In this document: piece after piece, positions 22,501 to 29,189 of the stretch
Position numbering within the stretch: the stretch's first letter is position 1
How the letters are laid out: every line of letters starts with the position of its first letter
NCBI GenBank assembly: GCA_044360285.1
Contig: JBIKKP010000016.1
Span: 1-31,357, forward strand
Reading direction: 5' to 3'
Length of the DNA stretch: 31,357 nucleotides
DNA from: UBA2645 sp044360285
GTDB taxonomy: Bacteria > Pseudomonadota > Alphaproteobacteria > Rickettsiales > UBA1997
Position numbers and translations under genes: made by a program
The notes under the pieces: generated by a model
Seen by the model: the letters and a program-made list of their open reading frames with translations, nothing else
Told to the model about the DNA's origin: nothing
The model's database searches: none

Positions 22501-24750
22501 TTCTATTTCGTTTGTAAGGCCATTGGCTAGTTCAACCAAAAAAGCAACCGAGTGCGGATTTCTCGTTGATGATGCAATCGACAGTGGGTGAGTGGGGGTG
22601 AAACCAAAAGCGCTAATTTTGGAATTAAAATTATCGTGAGATATTAATCTTTTAATTGCCTCGATATTGCCATCTGCTAGGGCGCCGTAAGTGACAGAGT
22701 CACGAGTTTCTTTGTTTGCATCTAGCCCTACCATAATTTCTTCTTGCTCCTTTTTTGGGCCGTGCAGCAATAAGAATAATAAAGATTTCGATAAGCGGTT
22801 TCTAAGCAAGAAATCCACGCAGGAAGGCAGCCTGTTTTCCACTTCATAATCAGATAATAGTTCGCGTTCATTAGCGAAGACCCATGCAAGCAAAGAATAT
22901 CTTGTAAAATACTCTTCTTCTTTTGCGAGGGGGGAGGTGATTGATCCTGGGATCGATCTAGTAGAGACTGATAGAATAGCTCTATTAACTTCTTGGGGGA
23001 TTACTGATGCATTTCTTAGCGCTGTGTAAGCTTCTATTATTTTTTCCCGTTGGCGATTTTCAAAGGCAGCTCTTGCAGCTCTTGCAATGCGTTTTACTTC
23101 GGCAGTTTCTAAACTTATTTCTGATAGTGTTTTTTGAAGCGACTTCCAGTCATTAGATAAAGCCATAACTACGAAAGCTTCTCTCATTCTTCGGAGGGTG
23201 TCTCCAGACTCAAGGTTGATGCCAAAAGGTGATCGGTCACTTTCAATTATTGCCGCCACCCCTAGCACTTCGCGCCTCATGAAATCAGGAATTCCAGCTT
23301 CATTTCGTGCCAATAAGTCAGTGATAAAATTACGCGCTTTTCGCAGCACGATTTGTGTTGTTCCTGCTTTATTGTTGTACAAATGATCACTTCTCTCAAT
23401 TTCGCTAAGCAGGCCATAACCTAGGCTAAGAAACAGCTGTCTTAGTCCAAGATTTTCTGCGGCTGTTTCTACTCTATGAGTATGGCCAGGCGTGCAAATA
23501 TAGAGGACATAGAGTGCGTGAATTGCTGCTATTTGCTCCTGAGGATTTTCGCTTCTCAAGGCTTTAGAGATCAATATCTTAGAATGTGGACTTTCTTCCA
23601 CTAGATGAACTTCATGAGTTTGTGCCATGATTGAGGTTTCGCCTTCTTTGCCATAGTTTTCCCAAGGCTGCACAATCCTTACGTCTGGTAAAAAATGCAT
23701 AATTGCGATTTCTGCAGCGTGCGGTTTCCACTCTGTAAAATCAGCAGTTAATAACCCAGCTTCATTGGCCTGAGCTGGTCCAAATTCTGCGCTTGGGCCA
23801 ATGAGCGAAAGTTTTTTTAGTAACTCTTCTAACGCTCTGTTGGCGCCGTTAATTTGGGCAGTGAGATATTCCAATTTACCATCTTCTTTTTTGTAACAAT
23901 AACCGCCGCCTTTGCCCTCATCCTTACAGACCCTAACCATTTTGCCGTCTATTTCAGTTTCGTAATACGCGCCTTTTTGGTAATATCTCCTCCCATCACT
24001 GCCATAAAAAGAAATTTCACCCTTTTCCATTGTTGGGTGAGTGGCAAAAAATTCTCTAAGTTCTTTGACGCCTTCCTGCCTAGTCATCCCTATTTTTTTT
24101 TGCATCAGGAGATGTAGATTTCGATAGATGTCGAGCTTAAAGGCTTTGTTGCCTTTGCCGTCATAAAGATGAGTTGTATAGGTTGCGTGGCCCAATTCTC
24201 TTACACCAGACATCCAGCCAAAAATTGTTGCGGCATGAACATCGATATTTATTCTTCTTTTTTGCTCTTTGGTAAGTCTTGGATCATCCAGCCTATAATA
24301 CTTTCTGATTGTTGCCATCATAGCCTCATCGTAGGCTTGCACCAAAAGATTATTCAGCGGTGAAAGAGGGCTCATTGTGCATAAAACAGCTTCCAACCTT
24401 TCTTTTAGACCTTGTACGCAAGCCAGGTAAGTGTCTGGTTCAACGTTTCCAGGAAATTTACCCAAGCAATCAAGTATCGCAGTTGTAGAAGGGAGGCTGG
24501 TTAAAAGCGATTGGTAAACCAATAACTCTTGCAAAACTGTTTTAACTTCTTCGCCAAATTGGGCGTAATTTTTATGCAAAAAGTTTCGCACGTCTCCAGC
24601 CGGCTTCAATGCATCAGAAGTGGTTTCTGGTATAAGTGCAGATTCAGTTGGGAAGTGTTTAATCAGCTTTTCTTTTGCAACTTGTGCTCTTTGTAGTTTT
24701 TGAGCGTCATTTTCACCAAGTGTTTCAGTAAGAATTCTGTTTAAAGTCAC
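19579..24750 (-). CDS. Giant ankyrin-like repeat protein
   Basis: A 1723-residue protein that I do not assign to a named family. Residues 1-90 include AGDVRNFLHKNY (51-62), shared with the upstream gene. Residues 90-460 are a globular region with no recognised catalytic motif, including a Tyr/Gly-rich segment near 245-300. Degenerate ankyrin-like units follow: about 685-745, 787-867, 1044-1157, 1165-1216, 1250-1300 (SPLHLALT) and 1416-1475 (GRPALYHCIS, TPLAYAAL). The last 33 residues are Gly/Ala/Pro-rich (GGAGAAVGGAGAAAGG). No signal peptide or membrane helix is seen. The GTG start is 3 bp after the upstream stop, implying coupling. Large ankyrin proteins in intracellular alphaproteobacteria are often secreted effectors; that role is inferred here. 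Confidence 0.85.
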   Translation of the reverse strand: MTLNRILTETLGENDAQKLQRAQVAKEKLIKHFPTESALIPETTSDALKPAGDVRNFLHKNYAQFGEEVKTVLQELLVYQSLLTSLPSTTAILDCLGKFPGNVEPDTYLACVQGLKERLEAVLCTMSPLSPLNNLLVQAYDEAMMATIRKYYRLDDPRLTKEQKRRINIDVHAATIFGWMSGVRELGHATYTTHLYDGKGNKAFKLDIYRNLHLLMQKKIGMTRQEGVKELREFFATHPTMEKGEISFYGSDGRRYYQKGAYYETEIDGKMVRVCKDEGKGGGYCYKKEDGKLEYLTAQINGANRALEELLKKLSLIGPSAEFGPAQANEAGLLTADFTEWKPHAAEIAIMHFLPDVRIVQPWENYGKEGETSIMAQTHEVHLVEESPHSKILISKALRSENPQEQIAAIHALYVLYICTPGHTHRVETAAENLGLRQLFLSLGYGLLSEIERSDHLYNNKAGTTQIVLRKARNFITDLLARNEAGIPDFMRREVLGVAAIIESDRSPFGINLESGDTLRRMREAFVVMALSNDWKSLQKTLSEISLETAEVKRIARAARAAFENRQREKIIEAYTALRNASVIPQEVNRAILSVSTRSIPGSITSPLAKEEEYFTRYSLLAWVFANERELLSDYEVENRLPSCVDFLLRNRLSKSLLFLLLHGPKKEQEEIMVGLDANKETRDSVTYGALADGNIEAIKRLISHDNFNSKISAFGFTPTHPLSIASSTRNPHSVAFLVELANGLTNEIEKAEARDATNLSFAREVDNKEITTALLKSTNIDLGICFEVALKKGDSELAQDVLAKIESPTIELLEMAVRNHNPILVERLLENGLNPYLTNGEKSAFDLAIDSKDPRSLCIIEVLLRAQEDDFDFDPENRLNNVYALLEKLITEGNRGAETIDKVEKLLTAAKRAKIEMDEGRLIEIFNKGPELFRDHEMPISVFFDDKEKVLELRSLKLFEDGLKTEAREVEKEIILGNVPAFLHAALTAKAGKSAEVTDSLFFHIISTVLVDFMSKEEGAEEERDKNGKEAIIAHLGTAFKGWPALHYAISQGVNAKTILTLLKEYQQDPNFRILITGQNALQVALDFAIKQQSSGSLNLLTIENLVFHGPTIDCNTKSADGLVPLYQLIKLQSNTEEEASKAALQNFIEHLVLRHKASYELAFEVALQKKDNNAAGIILQFARLDQHQISRMFKAALEQDNTTIAKNILSRGLISREQLNQLASEAYSESGETLLAGLIRKCATKPDFDSVILEMLSRGANPFQRNSQRTSPLHLALTIVPESGRIQVAERIVQMAESCGISQDALGAYCIKTIDRIIEDASLTSQQREQALLKLNQVIANKIPELLPKLAARYICELDYRVTLHNPAIPTDDVLRKMSPDQKTIFFSGVCKTPYSITEYDGRIIERNNDVARGRPALYHCISRLNTDLMDVLLRNGAPLITTRDSKGNTYTPLAYAALDLHNAPLQYLIAEEKYLTEDDKRKLDPTDAEVRESIFYQVVISSIIFQNPPEEPSPALFTLANYPTVQKHISRYYAAFLEDLATARSEDVIENSLKCCQTLNTILLKGITHDQLRYSLIGECCVNAITKSRPELAVPLLAAIDDEKIKREVIYRSFCAALLKYDKESCQIIIDAIDLLDVQTKRDLITIAHIDVGGSTVPGEIKDRAESLISELLGDENIAKKLLTETKGAAAVLGQPGVSPQPGGAGAAVGGAGAAAGGRQ

Positions 24751-24753
24751 TAT

Positions 24754-25317
24754 TTACAGCCTTACCCCTTCTCCTAGATCAGATTCGTAAAACGCATCAA
24801 CTTCGATTCTAATTGCGCCTAAAAAATCACGCAAAAATTTCCTTACTTTTTCTGGATCTTTTTCAAATTGTTGATGGATAAAATTGCGCAAGTTGCCAGC
24901 GGCAGCAAATGGCGCCATTTTTCCTTCCACTTCGACTTGATCGATATCCTCATCTTTTGTCAATAATTGGCGAGTAATGCCCTCAAAAATATCTATAACT
25001 TCGTTTATTGTTTGAAGACGGAGTGGATTTTCTAATTCGGGAGTTGATGGCTTTAGAGCTGCAAGTAAAATTTCTTTTGTTCTTGGGTCTATTGTCAGAT
25101 TTGTCTGCGTTTCAGCAGCTTTTCCATAATAAAAAGCGCCGTCAACATGTCCTTCTCCCGCTCCAGCACCAGCTCTGACGCCATCTAAGCCAGCTCCAGC
25201 ACCAGCCATCACCTCTTCTCTTCTTTCTTTGCCACCCAGGGCCTCTTCAAATTGTTTTGTGGCGCGCAGCCTTTTTTCAACAGCTGCGATGATTTCTTGT
25301 CTAGTTACTAAAGGCAT
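24754..25317 (-). CDS. Small protein sharing a motif with the ankyrin protein
   Basis: Family not recognised. The ATG at 25317 gives 187 residues; a TTG at 25341 would give 195 (MAKLQALHM...). Neither has a convincing ribosome binding site. In 195-residue numbering: a charged helical N-terminus (to about 43), a Gly/Ala tract with two 11-residue repeats (46-67), a middle helical part, and AGNLRNFIHQQF (148-159), matching AGDVRNFLHKNY in the next protein. The following 20 residues (EKVRKFLRDFLGAIR versus EEVKTVLQELLVYQ) also align. It has no signal peptide or membrane helix. It probably forms a bicistron with the giant gene 3 bp downstream; it may be a partner, or a relic of duplication of that gene's 5' end. 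Confidence 0.75.
   Translation of the reverse strand: MPLVTRQEIIAAVEKRLRATKQFEEALGGKERREEVMAGAGAGLDGVRAGAGAGEGHVDGAFYYGKAAETQTNLTIDPRTKEILLAALKPSTPELENPLRLQTINEVIDIFEGITRQLLTKDEDIDQVEVEGKMAPFAAAGNLRNFIHQQFEKDPEKVRKFLRDFLGAIRIEVDAFYESDLGEGVRL
25160..25206. repeat. Tandem 33-bp repeat coding a Gly/Ala tract
   Basis: GCTCCAGCACCAGC occurs at 25160-25173 and again at 25193-25206, 33 bp apart, coding an 11-residue period (AGAGAG plus five variable residues, twice). The 11-mer GCTCCAGCACC also occurs at 19622-19632 in the C-terminal Gly/Ala tail of the giant protein. Confidence 0.75.
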
Positions 25318-25351
25318 GTGAAGAGCTTGTAATTTTGCCAAAAAATGGCGT

Positions 25352-25371
25352 AAAAAAGAAGATGCTCTTCT
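25352..25371 (-). terminator. Possible terminator between coaBC and the motif-sharing gene
   Basis: On the minus strand AGAAGA and TCTTCT (25371-25366 and 25362-25357) form a 6-bp stem with a 3-base loop, followed by a T-run (plus-strand A at 25352-25356). It lies about 50 bp past the coaBC stop and just before the next gene, so it could separate the two transcripts. The stem is short. Confidence 0.45.
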
Positions 25372-25421
25372 GCCTAAATTTTGATTTTATTTTTTGGAAA
25401 TAAAAATTTGCGGCGCCTTTT

Positions 25422-26597
25422 TTAAAGCAGCTTTGTGGCTAAAATTTGTGCTAACTTTGCTTTGGAAATTTTTCCCAATTTTTCAGTTTTTTTCTCTGAT
25501 ACAAAAATCACTTCGCTTTCATTGGCGCCAAAAATTTTTCCGTCATCGATGTTGTTGGCGACAATTAAATCGCAGTTTTTTTTGCGTAATTTTTCACGCG
25601 CATTTTTTTCCAAATTTTCACCTTCAGCAGCAAAGCCAATCACAAGAGCGGGGCGGTTTTTGGCGTGGCCAACAAAGTCTAAAATATCAGGATTTTTTTC
25701 AAGTTCGAGCGTCAAATTTTTTTCTGCAGTTTTCTTAATTTTTTGAGCAGAAATTTTTTTCATTTTAAAATCGGCAACAGCAGCGCAGCCAATAAATACG
25801 TCTTTTTTTGTTAGATTTTTTTTCACCGCCTCAAACATTTCTTGCGCAGTTTTCACGCGAATAATTTTTTCTTTTTTGAGCGGAATTGGCAGCAAAACAT
25901 TTCCCGCAACAAAGGTCACATCGGCGCCCATTTCGTCGAAAGCTTTCGCCAGTTCAATTGCTTGTTTTCCAGAAGAATGATTGCCAATGAAGCGCACTGG
26001 ATCAATTGGTTCAATGGTTGAACCACCCGTGAGCAGAATTTTTTTTCCTTTGAGCTGATTTTGATTTTCAAAAAATTTTACAATTTTTTCGAAAATTTTT
26101 TCTGGCGCTGCCATTTTTCCAAGACCAAATTCGCCGCAAGCAAGAACGTCAATTGAGGGCTCAACTATTGCAATTCCTGACTCTAGCGCCTTCATCAAAT
26201 TTTGCTGCGTTGCTTTATTCTCCCACATTTTTTCATTCATCGCCGGCGCAATCATAATTTTTTTATTCGCGGCAAGCAGCACACAAGATGCCAAATCATT
26301 GGCGTAACCATTCGCAATTTTTGCGATGAAATCAGCAGAAGCAGGCGCAACTACAATTAAATCTGCCTGGCGCGAAAGATTGATGTGACCAATTTTCGCT
26401 TCATCTTCTGGTGAAAATAAATCGCTGTAAACCTTTGAGCCACAAAGGCTGCTGACCAGCAGTGGCGTAATAAATTCTTGCGCTGCCTTGGTCAAAATAC
26501 AGGAAACATCAAAACCATTTTTTTTGAGCAAGCGCAGCAGATCCATTGATTTGTAGGCGGCAATTGAGCCGGTGATGACGAGTAAAACTTTTTTCAT
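25422..26597 (-). CDS. coaBC: Bifunctional CoaBC (phosphopantothenate to phosphopantetheine)
   Basis: A 391-residue fusion enzyme catalysing two steps of coenzyme A synthesis: CTP-dependent cysteine ligation (CoaB) and FMN-dependent decarboxylation (CoaC). The N-terminal CoaC domain has GSIAAYKS (10-17), His71 in IGHINLS, PAMNEKMW (118-125) and the active-site Cys154 in ACGEFGLGKMA. The CoaB domain begins near 185 with LLTGGSTIEPIDPVRFIGN and NHSSGKQ, then GCAAVADFK and VIGFAAE. Length is normal. The downstream end is lysine-rich and AT-biased like its neighbours. It is separated from ruvB by a palindromic repeat. Confidence 0.97.
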   Translation of the reverse strand: MKKVLLVITGSIAAYKSMDLLRLLKKNGFDVSCILTKAAQEFITPLLVSSLCGSKVYSDLFSPEDEAKIGHINLSRQADLIVVAPASADFIAKIANGYANDLASCVLLAANKKIMIAPAMNEKMWENKATQQNLMKALESGIAIVEPSIDVLACGEFGLGKMAAPEKIFEKIVKFFENQNQLKGKKILLTGGSTIEPIDPVRFIGNHSSGKQAIELAKAFDEMGADVTFVAGNVLLPIPLKKEKIIRVKTAQEMFEAVKKNLTKKDVFIGCAAVADFKMKKISAQKIKKTAEKNLTLELEKNPDILDFVGHAKNRPALVIGFAAEGENLEKNAREKLRKKNCDLIVANNIDDGKIFGANESEVIFVSEKKTEKLGKISKAKLAQILATKLL

Positions 26598-26616
26598 AAT
26601 TTAAAAAATCTTTTAT

Positions 26617-26685
26617 GTCACCCTGAGCCTGTCGAAGGGTGGCGCCGCATCTACAGGCGCCATGCGCAGGCAGGCTCAGCATGAC
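26617..26685. repeat. Palindromic dispersed repeat, coaBC-ruvB gap
   Basis: GTCACCCTGAGCCTG (26617-26631) is matched at 13 of 15 positions by the reverse complement of CAGGCTCAGCATGAC (26671-26685). Inside lies TGGCGCC/GGCGCCA (26640-26646 and 26656-26662), so the whole forms one long imperfect hairpin. CACCCT...AGGGTG inside the first arm is an alternative stem. The core CTGAGCCTGTCGA recurs inverted at 31102-31113 and resembles REP-like repeats seen in many bacterial genomes. It lies downstream of ruvB and upstream of coaBC. Confidence 0.75.
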
Positions 26686-26695
26686 TTAGATTGAA

Positions 26696-27688
26696 TTAGT
26701 TAATTCCCAAATGTTTCCACGCGGTTTCCGTAATAACGCGGCCGCGCGGTGTTTTTTCAATAAATCCCTGCTGAATTAAGTAAGGCTCAATTGAATCTTC
26801 CACCGTGTCGCGTTCCTCGCCAATAGCGGCGGCAATGGTTTCAACACCAACTGGCCCACCGCGATAATTTTTGGCGATGAAACTGAGGTAACGATGGTCA
26901 GAAGCATCAAGCCCGCTGGCGTCAATTTCTAGGCGCTTTAAGGCATAGTCAGCTAAATCTTGCTCAATGATTTTTCTTGAGGCATTTGCCGCAAAATCCC
27001 GCACGCGTTTGAGCAGGCGAATGGCAATTCGCGGAGTTCCGCGCGATCTTTTGGCAATTTCGAGCGCAGCATTTTTAGCAATTTCGATCTCAAGAATTCT
27101 GGCGTCGCGAATGATAATTTGCTCAAGCTCGGCGGGGCTGTAAAAGTTGATTCGAAGCGGAATTCCAAAACGATCTTTCAGTGGATTTGCAATCAGCCCA
27201 ACGCGCGTCGTTGCGCCAACCAGCGTAAATTTTGGCAAATCAATTTTGATTGCACGCGCCGCCGGACCTTCGCCGATAATGATGTCGAGCTTATAGTCCT
27301 CCATCGCCGCGTAGAGCACTTCCTCAACGTTTTTGTTCAGCCGGTGAATCTCGTCGATGAAGAAAACATCGCCTTCCTGCAAGTTAGTCAAAAGTGCCGC
27401 CAAGTCGCCAGACTTTGTAATTACTGGCCCGGCGGTTCCTTTAAAACCAACGCCCATTTCGTGAGCGATGATTTGCGCCAGGGTTGTTTTTCCAAGTCCT
27501 GGAGGTCCAAAAAACAGCGTGTGATCAAGAGCCTCGCCACGATTTTTCGCCGCGTTAATGAAGACGCCAAGATTCTCTTTCAACTTTTCTTGTCCCAAAA
27601 AATCGCAAAGATAAGTCGGGCGCAAAATGTTCTCAAAGCTGCGTTCTTGCTCGTTTTGGGTTGATTGCAGATTTTCGTTTTGGGTCAT
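26696..27688 (-). CDS. ruvB: Holliday junction branch migration ATPase RuvB
   Basis: A 330-residue RuvB, the hexameric motor that drives Holliday junction branch migration with RuvA. Walker A GPPGLGKT is at 61-68, Walker B FFIDEIHRLN at 109-118, sensor region VGATTRVG at 157-164, and the arginine finger in KDRFG (R173). The C-terminal winged helix includes YRGGPVGVETIAAAIGEERD and IQQGFIEKTPRGRV. Length is normal (about 330-350). It lies 10 bp downstream of ruvA; ruvC is not adjacent in the window. Confidence 0.99.
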   Translation of the reverse strand: MTQNENLQSTQNEQERSFENILRPTYLCDFLGQEKLKENLGVFINAAKNRGEALDHTLFFGPPGLGKTTLAQIIAHEMGVGFKGTAGPVITKSGDLAALLTNLQEGDVFFIDEIHRLNKNVEEVLYAAMEDYKLDIIIGEGPAARAIKIDLPKFTLVGATTRVGLIANPLKDRFGIPLRINFYSPAELEQIIIRDARILEIEIAKNAALEIAKRSRGTPRIAIRLLKRVRDFAANASRKIIEQDLADYALKRLEIDASGLDASDHRYLSFIAKNYRGGPVGVETIAAAIGEERDTVEDSIEPYLIQQGFIEKTPRGRVITETAWKHLGIN

Positions 27689-27698
27689 TTAAAAATGT

Positions 27699-28328
27699 CT
27701 AAAATTTATTTTTGCTAAGCTCGCGCAGTGCCGAAGTGATGAGATTTTCTAGCGTAATTTGTGGATTTTTTTGCAGGAAAATTTCGAGGACTTTTAGACA
27801 ATCATGTTTGCGATAGCCAAGATTTTCTAGGGCAGAAAGGGCGTCGGCGGCGAGTTGATTTCCTGAAATATCTGTGGTTGTGCCAGAAATTTTCGCATCG
27901 AAATCAACGGCAATTCCCAGTTTTTTTGGCGAATCTTTCAGCTCAGTTGTAAGGCGGCTGGCAAGTTTTGGGCCGATGCCAGAAATTTTTGAAAAGGCTT
28001 TTTGATCGTTTGAAATCAAGGCTTTGGCCAGGTCTTCAATTGCAAAGGCGCCAAGAATTTTTTGCGCCATTTTTGCGCCAACGCCTTGCACTTTATTGAG
28101 TTCAAGAAACCAGATTTTTTCTGCTTCATTGCCAAATCCATAAAGCTCGATTGCATCTTCGCGCACAACGGTTTCAATCGAAAGAGAGACTTCTTTTTCT
28201 TTAGGAAATTGGCCTAAAAATTGAGCAGTTTTATTTGAGATAAAAACCAAATAACCCACGCCACCAACATCGATGATGCAGCGATCATCGGCAATTGAGT
28301 CAATAAAACCGCGGAGTTTTCCAATCAT
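27699..28328 (-). CDS. ruvA: Holliday junction DNA-binding protein RuvA
   Basis: A 209-residue RuvA tetramer subunit that holds the junction and loads RuvB. The start MIGKLRGFID is standard. Two helix-hairpin-helix motifs are visible: VQGVGAKMAQKIL (about 79-91) and ISGIGPKLASRLTTELKD (about 114-131). The C-terminal domain that contacts RuvB ends in KNPQITLENLITSALRELSK. Its ATG (28328-28326, minus) overlaps the lipB ATG on the opposite strand, so its promoter must lie inside lipB. Confidence 0.97.
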   Translation of the reverse strand: MIGKLRGFIDSIADDRCIIDVGGVGYLVFISNKTAQFLGQFPKEKEVSLSIETVVREDAIELYGFGNEAEKIWFLELNKVQGVGAKMAQKILGAFAIEDLAKALISNDQKAFSKISGIGPKLASRLTTELKDSPKKLGIAVDFDAKISGTTTDISGNQLAADALSALENLGYRKHDCLKVLEIFLQKNPQITLENLITSALRELSKNKF

Positions 28329-29019
28329 GGATTTGAAAAAAATGAATAAAAAATTGCCCTACGACCTTGAGTGGCGCGTAAGCAGCGAGTTAGTTGCTTT
28401 TGAAGATGCGCTGCAATTTATGCAAGAATATGTTGAAAAAATTATCGCCGAAAGCGCGCCATCGCTGATTTGGACGCTTGAGCACAGTCCGGTTTATACG
28501 GCGGGAATTAGTGCAAAAGATGAGGATTTGATCGATGCTGGCGGTATTCCGGTTTTCAAAACTAATCGCGGCGGCAAATATACTTATCACTGCCCGGGCA
28601 TGAAAATTATCTATGTCATGCTTGATTTGAAAAAATTTTTCCATCCCGCCAAGCCAGACGTAGCGCTATTTGTTGAGTTTTTAGAAAATTGGGTGATTGA
28701 GGTTCTAGCCGAATTTGGCATTAAAGGCGAAATCAAAAAAGGCCGTGTGGGCATTTGGGTTGAGACAAAAAGTGGTGAAAAAAAGATCGCGGCAATTGGC
28801 GTAAAAATTAAAAAATGGGTTTCTTATCACGGTATTGCAATCAATCTAAACCCAGATTTGACGGGATTTGACGGCATTGTTCCTTGTGGCATAAAAGAAT
28901 TTGGCGTGACTTCGCTTAAAGAAATTTTGGGCGAATTTGATCAAAAAAAATTCGACGAAATTTTGGTGGAAAAATTTTATGAGTTGGCGGCTCTTGAAAT
29001 AGCGGATCAGAAAAAATAA
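28327..29019 (+). CDS. lipB: Lipoyl(octanoyl) transferase LipB
   Basis: A 230-residue LipB that transfers octanoyl from acyl carrier protein to lipoyl domains of E2 and glycine-cleavage H proteins. LEHSPVYTAGISAKDEDL (51-68), RGGKYTYHCPG (81-91, family RGGqvTyHgPGQ), the catalytic Lys160 in AIGVKIKKW and catalytic Cys187 in PCGIKEFGVTS are all present. The ATG at 28327 has GGAG about 10 bases upstream; ATG 28342 (MNKKLPYDLEW) is an alternative. The longer open frame from 28273 would run into ruvA. The codon shift to Cys in TYHCPG is the only unusual residue. Confidence 0.95.
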   Translation: MDLKKMNKKLPYDLEWRVSSELVAFEDALQFMQEYVEKIIAESAPSLIWTLEHSPVYTAGISAKDEDLIDAGGIPVFKTNRGGKYTYHCPGMKIIYVMLDLKKFFHPAKPDVALFVEFLENWVIEVLAEFGIKGEIKKGRVGIWVETKSGEKKIAAIGVKIKKWVSYHGIAINLNPDLTGFDGIVPCGIKEFGVTSLKEILGEFDQKKFDEILVEKFYELAALEIADQKK

Positions 29020-29039
29020 TTGCGCGACTCACTGAATAT

Positions 29040-29167
29040 CGTCATCTCTTGCTCAGACGGCATTTGTAATGCTGATCTGAAGTTCATGCAAATTTGAGTT
29101 TTGAATTTTGCATGAACTTGCGGGCGGGGTTACAAACCCAGCCCGAGCATTGGTTTCAAGGATGACG
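29040..29167. repeat. Composite three-hairpin palindromic element, copy 1
   Basis: The ends are inverted (CGTCATC 29040-29046, GATGACG 29161-29167). Inside are three hairpins: TCAGACGGCATT with its partner (29053-29064 and 29068-29080, loop TGT, one bulge), a 13-bp perfect stem AAGTTCATGCAAA (29080-29092 and 29107-29119), and CGGGCGGGGTT (29121-29131 and 29135-29145, one mismatch). It fills most of the 170-bp gap between lipB and htpG. No reading frame is seen in it. A related element lies after htpG. It looks like a REP-like or miniature mobile palindrome. Confidence 0.75.
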
Positions 29168-29189
29168 TCTGTAAATAAATTATAAAAAA

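Noticed and set aside
25394..25746. Plus-strand open frames antisense to coaBC
   Set aside because: Phe/Leu/Lys-rich low-quality products caused by the AT-rich 3' end of coaBC.
27119..27664. Plus-strand 181-codon open frame inside ruvB
   Set aside because: It is antisense to an intact conserved RuvB, its product has no recognisable features, and it is best explained as a shadow frame.
28273..28326. Upstream extension of lipB into ruvA
   Set aside because: It lies antisense to the conserved ruvA N-terminus and adds residues not found in LipB.
28993..29019. Possible heat-shock promoter for htpG (CTTGAAA followed by an AT-rich stretch)
   Set aside because: The -10 match is poor, and it lies about 190 bp upstream inside lipB, behind the three-hairpin element.
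29040..29167. CRISPR array or tRNA at the palindromic elements
   Set aside because: There are only single copies with internal palindromes, no regular spacer pattern, and no cloverleaf or anticodon arm.
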